Of a stretch of DNA of 6,546 nt, positions 1 to 5,584 are shown piece after piece. Within the stretch, counting starts at the first letter, position 1. Every line of letters begins with the position of its first letter. The position numbers and the translations under genes were made by a program. The notes beneath the pieces are model-generated. The model ran no database searches. It was not told where the DNA came from and worked only from the letters and a program-made list of their open reading frames with translations. Origin of the DNA: an uncultured Bacilli bacterium (GTDB lineage: Bacteria; Bacillota_I; Bacilli_A; RF39; UBA660); NCBI GenBank assembly GCA_944363895.1, contig CALVVP010000058.1, positions 1 to 6,546 of the forward strand, given 5' to 3'.

Positions 1-231
1 TTTATTTCTTTACTTAATTCTTCATACAAATTAATTTCTTTTTTTAAATGGGCAATTTTAGTGTTGATAACATTAGCATTATCAACATTTTGCCAGAAAT
101 CTTCTTTCGTTGTAACTTGCTCTAATGAGTTTAATTCTTCTTTTTTCTTATCTAAGTCAAAGATACCTCGCAAGTTCTGCTATTTTATTTTTAAGTTCAT
201 TTAATTTTAACATTAATTCATTTTTTTCCAT
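1..231 (-). CDS. prfB: Peptide chain release factor 2 (RF2), N-terminal part, runs off the window
   Basis: RF2 recognises UGA and UAA stop codons in the ribosomal A site and triggers peptide release. Only the first 76 residues are present and the gene leaves the window leftward. The reading frame starts at ATG 229-231 and runs 24 codons to an in-frame TGA at 157-159. After a +1 shift it continues as LDLDKKKEELNSLEQ and then the KEDFWQN segment, which matches the DFW motif of the RF2 N-terminal helical domain. The GGQ and SPF motifs would lie outside the window. The likely ribosome site is GAGGGA, about 11 nt before ATG. The extended -10 promoter at 254-262 implies a very short leader, so the ribosome site would sit almost at the RNA 5' end. 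Identification rests on the frameshift site together with the N-terminal sequence, and is firm. Confidence 0.95.
156..171 (-). promoter_or_regulatory. RF2 programmed +1 frameshift site
   Basis: The minus strand reads GCGAGG TAT CTT TGA C. This is the autoregulatory RF2 site: an internal Shine-Dalgarno-like GAGG three bases before a CTT codon, then the in-frame UGA followed by C. When RF2 is scarce, termination at UGA is slow and the Leu-tRNA slips from CUU to UUU, so translation continues in the +1 frame at GAC. The zero frame would otherwise give only a 24-residue peptide. Layout and spacing match the well-studied E. coli site AGGGGGTATCTTTGAC. Confidence 0.95.
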
Positions 232-253
232 ATTATTTTTATCCCTCGCTTAT

Positions 254-282
254 AGTATAACAAAGTTTTAGTAATAAATAAA
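254..282 (-). promoter_or_regulatory. Likely prfB promoter, extended -10
   Basis: The minus strand shows TGTTATACT, an extended -10 with TATACT at 254-259. A weak TTTATT sits at 277-282 with a 17-nt spacer. Transcription would begin near 247, leaving a leader of roughly 17 nt before prfB. The core is nearly identical to the divergent plus-strand promoter at 336-341. This is a sequence-only call. Confidence 0.5.
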
Positions 283-312
283 GTGAAGTTTAAGTGAAAT
301 TAAGGTTATGGG

Positions 313-341
313 TTGTAATTTATTTAAAACTTTGTTATATT
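313..341 (+). promoter_or_regulatory. Promoter of the antisense (antitoxin) RNA
   Basis: TTGTAA at 313-318 and TATATT at 336-341 are separated by 17 nt, and a TG one base before the -10 makes it extended. The predicted start is near 348. It fires convergently toward the small membrane peptide gene, which fits the promoter of a type I antitoxin RNA. The good match on both boxes suggests a strong housekeeping-sigma promoter. Confidence 0.75.
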
Positions 342-347
342 ATAAAT

Positions 348-411
348 GTAAGTGTTACCTATATCTGGGTAACGCCAATGGGATGGCGCTATTTATCAGC
401 GTCTTTTTTTT
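348..411 (+). ncRNA. Antisense RNA, candidate type I antitoxin
   Basis: A transcript of about 64 nt is bounded by the promoter at 313-341 and the terminator ending in eight T at 404-411. It is the exact antisense of the 3' untranslated region and the last codons of the peptide gene at 389-475. Its 5' hairpin has stem GTTACC (354-359) with GGTAAC (368-373). A second small pairing, CGCCA (373-377) with TGGCG (384-388), competes with the terminator stem. Size and position resemble known short antitoxin RNAs that overlap the 3' end of membrane-toxin mRNAs, as in the par/Fst and TxpA/BsrG groups. Start and end are inferred from signals and were not mapped. Confidence 0.72.
385..411 (+). terminator. 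Intrinsic terminator of the antisense RNA
   Basis: The stem is GGCGCT (385-390) with AGCGTC (398-403), six pairs including one G-U, with a 7-nt loop and then eight T at 404-411. On the opposite strand the same bases are toxin codons; the T tract is read there as AAA AAA (Lys-Lys). There is no T tract for minus-strand transcripts, so termination is directional. Confidence 0.85.
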
Positions 412-475
412 GGTTACTACCTAGAATAGCAATAACTAAAATTATTACTACTTGAAGAAATATTTCTTCTTTCAT
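389..475 (-). CDS. Small hydrophobic membrane peptide, likely type I toxin (holin-like/Fst-TxpA type)
   Basis: This 28-residue peptide begins MKEEIFLQVVIILVIAILG and ends with the charged tail SNQKKDADK. It has one transmembrane helix at about residues 5-19, acidic/basic residues in front and lysines behind. That is the usual plan of type I toxins that insert in the bacterial membrane. The ribosome site is strong: AAGGAGGG at 483-490, 7 nt from ATG. The peptide is too short for routine gene finders, but it has a promoter (574-601), a good ribosome site and a convergent antisense RNA that overlaps its stop codon, so it is unlikely to be a chance ORF. A palindrome, GAAGAAATATTTCTTC (454-469), directly follows the start codon region and may form a small hairpin. 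No terminator follows on its own strand before prfB. Toxicity is inferred; another small membrane peptide under antisense control is possible. Confidence 0.75.
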   Translation of the reverse strand: MKEEIFLQVVIILVIAILGSNQKKDADK

Positions 476-482
476 AGCATTA

Positions 483-523
483 CCCTCCTTTACAGGATAA
501 CCTTCCAAAACCTCTGAAGGAGA
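483..523 (-). promoter_or_regulatory. Ribosome site of the toxin with a sequestering anti-SD
   Basis: The ribosome-binding sequence AAGGAGGG (483-490) is preceded in the same mRNA by UCUCCUU (517-523). The two can pair over six Watson-Crick bases plus one G-U, with a 26-nt loop. This would hide the ribosome site, a device common in type I toxin mRNAs, where full-length messages are poorly translated. The pairing is visible; its use in the cell is inferred. Confidence 0.5.
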
Positions 524-562
524 AATAGAAGATGGATAACACGACGCCGCCCAAATACAGGT

Positions 563-585
563 AACGGTTATCTATTATAACTGTT
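563..585. promoter_or_regulatory. Dyad over the -10 of the toxin promoter
   Basis: The plus strand reads AACGGTTAT-CTATT-ATAACTGTT. The 9-bp arms match with one mismatch around a 5-bp centre, and the dyad covers the -10 and the start region. The second element copy has the same dyad at 6452-6474 with its one mismatch at a different position. It is a candidate operator for an unknown regulator. Confidence 0.45.
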
Positions 586-601
586 ATTTTTTTATTTACA
601 A
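574..601 (-). promoter_or_regulatory. Promoter of the toxin mRNA
   Basis: The minus strand has TTGTAA at 596-601 and a perfect TATAAT at 574-579 with a 16-nt spacer. Transcription would start near 567, just before the GUUACC leader. The leader to the toxin ATG is about 92 nt. The same arrangement recurs at 6463-6490. TGTCGAA boxes begin 5 bp upstream of the -35. Confidence 0.75.
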
Positions 602-605
602 GCAC

Positions 606-642
606 TTCGACATGGTTCGACAAAACAAGCCAAAATTCGATA
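606..642 (-). promoter_or_regulatory. Array of Spo0A-box-like TGTCGAA motifs upstream of the toxin promoter
   Basis: On the minus strand TGTCGAA occurs at 606-612 and 616-622, with a degenerate TATCGAA at 636-642. The starts lie on a 10-bp grid, with the position at 626 degenerate. TGTCGAA is the Spo0A (0A) box, and tandem boxes one helical turn apart are known from abrB of Bacillus. The array abuts the -35 region, so a bound regulator could activate or block. Identity of the factor is inferred from the motif only. Confidence 0.6.
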
Positions 643-643
643 T

Positions 644-677
644 AAAAAATGTTGATAACTTAAATGTTATCAACATT
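644..677 (-). terminator. Terminator of the six-gene operon
   Basis: The stem is AATGTTGATAAC (677 to 666 on the minus strand) with its exact complement at 659-648, a 12-bp stem with a 6-nt loop. A run of T follows (six T at 649-644, two of them in the stem). The stem takes in two of the three bases of the peptidase stop codon, so the transcript ends almost at the end of the coding region. It also insulates the operon from the toxin promoter just downstream. Confidence 0.85.
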
Positions 678-2595
678 AATTATTTATCGGAACTGTTTGG
701 CTATAACTAACATTTCCTTGACTATCAGTTATACTAAAAATGCAATAATATTCAGAATCTTGTAAATCAGCTTTAGCAAATCCAGTAATTTCATCAATAT
801 ATAATTCCCAACCATAGATTGTTCCACCTGATTCCCAATTGGTATCATAATTACCATTTTCATCAAATATTTTATAGTTGAATTTTAAAAATTGTAATGT
901 GTGCCAATCATCTAGGTTAGTTAGCATTTTTGGAGCTATGCCGTCTTCTGTTTCCATAGGAACTATACCTAATGGTTCAATGGTACCATCATCATAAACA
1001 CGGATTTGTAAGTAACCAGACATCATATCAAATTCGCCGGTTTCTACATAATCTCTAAAATCCGATAACATAACAGGGGAAAAATAATTAACATAATTTG
1101 AACCTTTTTCTATCTCATATAAAGTTATGTCTTGTGTTTCATCATCTGTTGTGGTTACTTTAATAACCTTATCTCTTATATTAGCTTTTAGTGTATTATC
1201 ATCTCTTACTAAACCACTATTTCCTCTATAAACTGGTTCATATAAATCTCCCTCAATTTTATGAAATACAATATATTCAGCACTAACCATGTTATTTGCT
1301 TGTTCATCTGTTAATATGAATTCAAAGTCATATAAATCCTCATCACTTTCTACTGGCATTGATTTAGAAATATCTAAATTTACTAATCTATTACCTACTA
1401 ATATATTTACAAAATCATTTATATATTGTGTATAATTTGGAGCAAAATCAAAAGACTTATAAATATTTAGAAATTGCCAAGCATTGGTTTTATTATAATA
1501 TGGATAATAAATTGAAATTCCATTAGAATTACTTAAATTTGTTTTATTGTAAACTATAAATTCATCTAATGATTTTTTTAAATCTTGATTATTACCACCG
1601 AGTAAGTCAATCATATTATTTAAATCCACTAAATCATATGAACTACTTGTTGTAAAGCCACCGAAAGCTTTAGTATTAACTCTATTTTTAGCATACTCTA
1701 CAAAGTTTTGAGATGTTAAATTTTGTTCTATATTCAAAAAGTAATCATTTAGATTTTTTTCAACATTTTCAGCTTTAGATAAATCTAATAAAGATAAAGT
1801 ACAATCTTGAGAAAAACCATTATCAATAAAAAAGTTATAATAATAATCAACGATTGATTTACCAATTTCTAAATTGCTACTTTCTTTAGTTATTGTTTCT
1901 AAAAAAGTATAATCCCATCCAAATCCCGGTTCACTTTCTTGACTTGCTACTAAAAATTCAGCATTATCTCTTAATATATAAGCACTTTCAATTCCTGCCA
2001 TCAAACAAGCATCAAACCCTAATAATCCTAGTTTGTTATCTTGGTTAAAATTACTATTGTTTAAAGCGCTAGCAATTTCTGCTAAAGTTAAAATGTCATT
2101 AGTTGTTTCATCAAGTCCATAACCTATGAGAGGACCTCCACCATGATTCCAAAGTATTAATGAATAATTACCGCTGGGGTAATTTGTAGTTGTGTAATCT
2201 AAAAAATATTCTAAAGTGTTAGGATTTCCCATATTTTTAGCTGGAATATTTTCTACTATATCTATGCCATTTTCATTATATTCTAAAATAACATTTTCTC
2301 CGACATCAACATAGTCATTATAATAATTATTTGAACCTCCCATATAAATTAGGATATCAACTGCTTCAAAATCAACTTTAACTCTTTCAAGCTCTAATAA
2401 TTCTGCTGTAGCAATAGCATTTTCACTTTCTAAATCGGATCCAACCATATAAATCATGATTGTTTTGGTATCACCTACTCCAGAAGTATTTTCTTTTGGA
2501 ATTAAAATGAAATACGCAATAGTAAAACCACAAATAACTACTATTATAGTAGTTATTAAAGTTATTATAATTGTATTTAGAGTTTTATTGTTCAT
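676..2595 (-). CDS. Membrane-anchored C11 (clostripain-family) cysteine peptidase
   Basis: This is a 639-residue peptidase of family C11 (clan CD). Residues 7-31 form a hydrophobic anchor, so the catalytic part should lie outside the membrane. The catalytic His is H151 in LWNHGGG and the catalytic Cys is C197 in GFDACLMAG. D195, two residues before the Cys, matches the acidic residue that lines the S1 pocket in this family, so cleavage after Arg or Lys is expected. Other family features are the SQESEPGFGWDY stretch (218-229), SYDLVDL (319-325) and ISIYYPYY (360-367). Residues from about 405 to the end form an unrecognised, probably beta-rich extension. The lysine K188 between His and Cys is a possible self-cleavage site (inference). 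The start overlaps the previous gene by 11 nt and has AAGGAG (2605-2610) at 9 nt. It is the last gene of the operon. The substrate is unknown. Confidence 0.9.
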   Translation of the reverse strand: MNNKTLNTIIITLITTIIVVICGFTIAYFILIPKENTSGVGDTKTIMIYMVGSDLESENAIATAELLELERVKVDFEAVDILIYMGGSNNYYNDYVDVGENVILEYNENGIDIVENIPAKNMGNPNTLEYFLDYTTTNYPSGNYSLILWNHGGGPLIGYGLDETTNDILTLAEIASALNNSNFNQDNKLGLLGFDACLMAGIESAYILRDNAEFLVASQESEPGFGWDYTFLETITKESSNLEIGKSIVDYYYNFFIDNGFSQDCTLSLLDLSKAENVEKNLNDYFLNIEQNLTSQNFVEYAKNRVNTKAFGGFTTSSSYDLVDLNNMIDLLGGNNQDLKKSLDEFIVYNKTNLSNSNGISIYYPYYNKTNAWQFLNIYKSFDFAPNYTQYINDFVNILVGNRLVNLDISKSMPVESDEDLYDFEFILTDEQANNMVSAEYIVFHKIEGDLYEPVYRGNSGLVRDDNTLKANIRDKVIKVTTTDDETQDITLYEIEKGSNYVNYFSPVMLSDFRDYVETGEFDMMSGYLQIRVYDDGTIEPLGIVPMETEDGIAPKMLTNLDDWHTLQFLKFNYKIFDENGNYDTNWESGGTIYGWELYIDEITGFAKADLQDSEYYCIFSITDSQGNVSYSQTVPINN

Positions 2596-3184
2596 CTTGA
2601 AGCACTCCTTTTATAATAGATAATAGGTCTGGTGTTTGTTCATCAACACTTATATCTTTATTAATTGTTATATTTTTAAAAATATCTATTTGTTTAGTTA
2701 CTAAATTATTATAATTGTTATCTATAGACCTTGCTACTGATATTATTACATGATACCTGTTTAGAGGATAAATTATTATAGATAATTGATTATTATTATA
2801 TTTTCCTTCATAATATAAACCTTCAATATCATTATAATCTTCAGTTAAATTAAAACTATTATTATAAGTCTCTTCATAAGATTTTTTCAATTCATCTTTT
2901 CGTAATTTAATAGCTTCATAATTAATATTTCCAGATTGAAAAGCCATTGTAATATCAGAATTTGAAATTTGTAACCGATTATTATTTATTAAATAATTAT
3001 ATTCATTCGGTATATAATATATTAAGTTACCAAAATTAACTTTTTGATTTAAATCAATTGTTTCTGAAGATTCAATAGGTATATTATCAGATTTATTTAA
3101 ATAATATCCTAAAACAAAGGAGCCAAGGCCTATAATTATAATAAGAACGACTCCTAAAATCATATAGTTTAAATAAGATTTCAT
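2585..3184 (-). CDS. Membrane-anchored protein with outward domain, paralogue of the upstream gene product
   Basis: A 199-residue protein of unknown function. Residues 8-29 form one transmembrane helix and the remainder should face outward. Its outer domain resembles that of the neighbouring gene at 3188-4048. The shared pattern is Y-x-IP-x-x-Y-x-Y near the start (YYIPNEYNYLI, compared with YSIPTNYIYEI) and KN-x-T-(IV)-x-(KR)-DI near the end (KNITINKDIS, compared with KNATVSRDID). The two are probably duplicated genes. Unlike its relative it lacks the long Asn-rich tail. The start lies 3 nt after the preceding stop with no clear ribosome site, so translation is probably coupled. Its own stop overlaps the start of the C11 peptidase. 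A role as partner, inhibitor or substrate of that peptidase is only an inference from position. Confidence 0.85.
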   Translation of the reverse strand: MKSYLNYMILGVVLIIIIGLGSFVLGYYLNKSDNIPIESSETIDLNQKVNFGNLIYYIPNEYNYLINNNRLQISNSDITMAFQSGNINYEAIKLRKDELKKSYEETYNNSFNLTEDYNDIEGLYYEGKYNNNQLSIIIYPLNRYHVIISVARSIDNNYNNLVTKQIDIFKNITINKDISVDEQTPDLLSIIKGVLQDEQ

Positions 3185-3187
3185 AAT

Positions 3188-4048
3188 CTAGGAATTTAAG
3201 GAATCTAATCCATCATAAAATTCATCGAAATTAAAGCCTGGTAAATCTATATCCCTAGAGACTGTGGCGTTTTTAGCAACTTCAACCATAGCATTTTCTA
3301 CATCTGATGAAAGAGTACTTTCATGAAAAATTCCCAAAATCATTGTTCCACTATTAAAATTTAGATAATATAAGTTATATGGCGCTCCTTGAAGAGTCGT
3401 TGGATAATATACTACTTCTGCTCCACTGATGTTTCTGATTGAAAAACCTTCAGCTGAATTTGTCATAACAGCATTTTTTAAAGTGTCATAGCTAAGGTCT
3501 TCATTTTTTAAAACTGCAGCCCAAGTATGAGTATTATCATATATCGATAATGTATCATTAGAAATTTCATAAATATAGTTTGTTGGAATGCTATATCTAA
3601 CTCCATTTACAACAACATTTTGAGTTTCATTTACTTCGTTATTTGTTTGGTTATTGTTATTTTCATTTACAGTTTGATTATTGTTATTATTACTTGTATT
3701 ATCATTATTATCAGCCATTTTTTGACCAAAATAGAAGGCTCCACCCCCAATTGCTATTAGTAAGATAACTGCTAATACTACGATAATTATTATTTTAACA
3801 CTAGATTTGTTTTGATTATTATTCATGTTGTTATTAACTCCATCGTTTAGTGGTTGATTAAAATTATTTATAGGTGTTTGACCTATATTATTCATTTGTT
3901 TATTATTATTTAAAGTTGTAGATTCAAAACTATTGTTTATTGGTGTAGTTTCATTTAAAGGAACATTAACTCCAGTGGTATTGTTAATTTGAGGAGCATT
4001 AACTCCATTGTTTTGATTTTCTAAATTATTATTTAATTCATTATTCAT
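3188..4048 (-). CDS. Asn-rich single-pass membrane protein with outward domain
   Basis: A 286-residue protein of unknown function in three parts. Residues 1-84 are a low-complexity Asn/Gln/Thr-rich region, probably cytoplasmic. Residues 85-108 are a transmembrane helix. A second Asn-rich linker (112-143) leads to a compact outward domain (146-286). That domain is related to the one in the next gene (shared IP-x-x-Y and KN-x-T-V-x-RDI patterns). The N-terminal region contains an imperfect repeat, GVNAPQINNTTGVNVPLNET. The start is supported by AAAGGA (4058-4063) at 9 nt. It sits 21 nt after LemA, the widest gap in the operon. The Asn-rich region could reflect base composition as much as function. 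Confidence 0.85.
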   Translation of the reverse strand: MNNELNNNLENQNNGVNAPQINNTTGVNVPLNETTPINNSFESTTLNNNKQMNNIGQTPINNFNQPLNDGVNNNMNNNQNKSSVKIIIIVVLAVILLIAIGGGAFYFGQKMADNNDNTSNNNNNQTVNENNNNQTNNEVNETQNVVVNGVRYSIPTNYIYEISNDTLSIYDNTHTWAAVLKNEDLSYDTLKNAVMTNSAEGFSIRNISGAEVVYYPTTLQGAPYNLYYLNFNSGTMILGIFHESTLSSDVENAMVEVAKNATVSRDIDLPGFNFDEFYDGLDSLNS

Positions 4049-4069
4049 TTTTCTTCATCCTTTCTTATT

Positions 4070-4597
4070 TTAAAATTTTATATTAACTTCTTCTGTTTCT
4101 AAAACTGGATATGGAAGTTCTTTATAACCAAATAAAGCAGCTACTATATTTGATGGAATACTTTTAGTTAATGTATTATATCTTGTTATATCATTTACAT
4201 AAATCCTTCTTGATGCTGCTATTTCACTTTCTACTTTCTCTAAATTTTTTTGCAAATTCAAGAAATTTTCACTAGCCTTTAACTCTGGATAATTCTCAAC
4301 TAAAGCAATTAACTTTTTATAATGTTCATTTAACTTTTCTCCAGATTTTTCATCATTATCTAATTCATAACTTTTTCTTAATTTAGTAATTTCTGTTAAA
4401 GTGTTTTTTTCATAATTACTATATCCCTTACAACATTCTACTAAATTAGGTATTAAATCAAATCTATTTTTTAAATAAACATCAATTAAAGACTTTGACC
4501 TATCTATTCTTCTTTTTAAATAAATAAACTTATTCCAAGTATAAATAAACCATATGATAATTACTGCTATTATACCTAATATTATATAAATTTCCAT
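4070..4597 (-). CDS. lemA: LemA family membrane protein
   Basis: A 175-residue protein, close to the usual LemA length. Residues 3-20 form the N-terminal transmembrane helix. The helical body carries the family signature: RSKSLIDVYLKNRFDLIPNL followed by VECCKGYSNYEK (33-64), the ENYPELKASENFLNLQKNLE block, and the conserved region with IAASRRIYVNDITRYN, then the FGYKELPYP end. LemA proteins are helical-bundle membrane proteins of uncertain role, often found beside peptidases or DUF3137-like proteins. The start has GGAGG at 4604-4608, 6 nt away and inside the end of the previous gene, with only 1 nt between the two genes. That tight coupling suggests the two products are made together. The family call is firm; the molecular role is not known. 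Confidence 0.93.
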   Translation of the reverse strand: MEIYIILGIIAVIIIWFIYTWNKFIYLKRRIDRSKSLIDVYLKNRFDLIPNLVECCKGYSNYEKNTLTEITKLRKSYELDNDEKSGEKLNEHYKKLIALVENYPELKASENFLNLQKNLEKVESEIAASRRIYVNDITRYNTLTKSIPSNIVAALFGYKELPYPVLETEEVNIKF

Positions 4598-4598
4598 G

Positions 4599-5579
4599 CT
4601 ATACCTCCGTACCTTGTAATACTTCTAAAATACTTGCTATAATTTTTTTCATATTATCTATTAATTCTATAGAATACACTACATTTTCGGCACTTTTTTT
4701 AGAACTTTGACTTGCATTAAATAAATCATTTGTATAAAACCGGAAAAATATTATATCATTACTTATTTTTATTTCAAATTTAATACCAGTTTTATTTTCC
4801 ATATCTAATATACTGGTTGTAACACTAGGGGTTAAAATACGCATTGCAAGTATTTCATTATCACTATAAGTATCATATCTTTTGGTAAAAGACTCATTAT
4901 CAATATTCACTTTATATTTACTATCAAATAATCTAATATTATTATTAATTACATATATAAAAGAATTTATATTTTTATTTAAATTTACTTTTGATACTAC
5001 TCCACTAAATATAGTAATATAATCTGTGTTGCCATCACTATCGCGTTCTTCTCTTTCAGTTTTAACATCACTCATTATAAATGGACAATTTAGAATATTA
5101 CCACTTATTAAATCTTCACTTGTATATCTATCAAAATTTTCAAAATTAGCATAAATATAATCATTTCTTGGTATTCCTAAACTAGGATTATATTCTAAAT
5201 TAGCATCATAATGTTTGATTGCGTCATTAACAATTGCAGATTTAAAATTTTTAGTATATTTGTTACCAACCATAACATATATAAAGAATATTATAAATGG
5301 TATTATAAAAATTATTGTTGGAATATCTTGATTTCTAAATAATACAATAATTACTATTATAGAAATAACTACTAATGCTAATAATAATTTTCTAATTATA
5401 TTAATCCTTTTTAAAGATTCATTATTGTCTATTAATTTTTTATATTCTAAAACTTTAGCATTATCAACTTGAATATTCTTATTCTTTACAGAAAATTTAA
5501 AACCATTAGTTAAACTTCTAATAGCAAAAAATATAATAAATGCAAATAATACAATACCAAATATTGTTACAGCATCCAT
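4599..5579 (-). CDS. DUF3137-like membrane protein
   Basis: A 326-residue protein. Hydrophobic segments lie at about 5-20, 63-81 and 87-103, followed by a soluble domain. The soluble part looks like DUF3137: a YTSEDLISG element (152-160), the FSGVVSKVNLNK strand (191-202), then FTKRYDTYSDNEILAMRILTP (231-251) and FFRFYTNDLF (278-287). DUF3137 genes are often next to lemA, as here. The start ATG lies 5 nt after the zinc-ribbon gene. The nearest purine-rich site, GGAAG, is about 15 nt away, so coupling to the upstream gene is likely. Function is unknown. The family was recognised from remembered patterns, not from a search. Confidence 0.82.
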   Translation of the reverse strand: MDAVTIFGIVLFAFIIFFAIRSLTNGFKFSVKNKNIQVDNAKVLEYKKLIDNNESLKRINIIRKLLLALVVISIIVIIVLFRNQDIPTIIFIIPFIIFFIYVMVGNKYTKNFKSAIVNDAIKHYDANLEYNPSLGIPRNDYIYANFENFDRYTSEDLISGNILNCPFIMSDVKTEREERDSDGNTDYITIFSGVVSKVNLNKNINSFIYVINNNIRLFDSKYKVNIDNESFTKRYDTYSDNEILAMRILTPSVTTSILDMENKTGIKFEIKISNDIIFFRFYTNDLFNASQSSKKSAENVVYSIELIDNMKKIIASILEVLQGTEV

Positions 5580-5584
5580 AATTA

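Larger units (their letters stand above)
250..345. repeat. Inverted repeat formed by two divergent promoter cores
   Basis: The 21 bases at 325-345 on the plus strand match the minus strand at 250-270 with a single difference (shared core AAAACTTTGTTATA, then T or C). The arms are 54 bp apart. Each arm carries the -10 region of a promoter pointing outward: one toward prfB, the other toward the antisense RNA of the toxin module. The repeat may be a duplicated promoter or a shared regulatory site. Confidence 0.7.
354..565. repeat. Inverted copies of a 23-nt leader shared by toxin mRNA and antitoxin RNA
   Basis: The plus strand at 354-376 begins GTTACCTATATCTGGG and the minus strand at 543-565 begins GTTACCTGTATTTGGG. 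They agree at 17 of 23 bases, and all six differences are transitions. Each copy lies at the predicted 5' end of one of two convergent RNAs. The toxin mRNA 5' end can therefore pair with its own 3' tail, the complement of 354-376: 17 normal pairs, 5 G-U pairs and one mismatch. This resembles the long-range 5'-3' closure of type I toxin messages. Confidence 0.75.
561..650. repeat. Toxin-promoter element, copy 1
   Basis: This is a direct repeat of 6450-6546. The block 561-612 matches 6450-6501 without gaps at 44 of 52 bases. Beyond that the copies share phased TTCGACA units, out of register by about one unit, and an A-rich stretch ending AATGTT. The element contains a -10 dyad, a minus-strand promoter and the box array. 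Confidence 0.85.

Noticed and set aside
62..88. TGTTGATAA/TTATCAACA pairs here and at 651-674, one base from the DnaA box TTATCCACA
   Set aside because: One pair lies inside prfB codons and the other is the stem of the operon terminator. There is no cluster, AT-rich unwinding region or dnaA/dnaN gene to suggest an origin.
385..411. Eight-A tract in the toxin codons as a frameshift site
   Set aside because: It is the complement of the antitoxin terminator T tract, and the zero frame gives a complete short toxin with a normal stop. No conserved alternate-frame extension is visible.
354..565. Inverted ends read as terminal repeats of a small mobile element (MITE)
   Set aside because: The arms lie exactly at the predicted 5' ends of two convergent RNAs, their differences preserve G-U pairing, and I see no flanking target duplication. 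An RNA explanation fits better.
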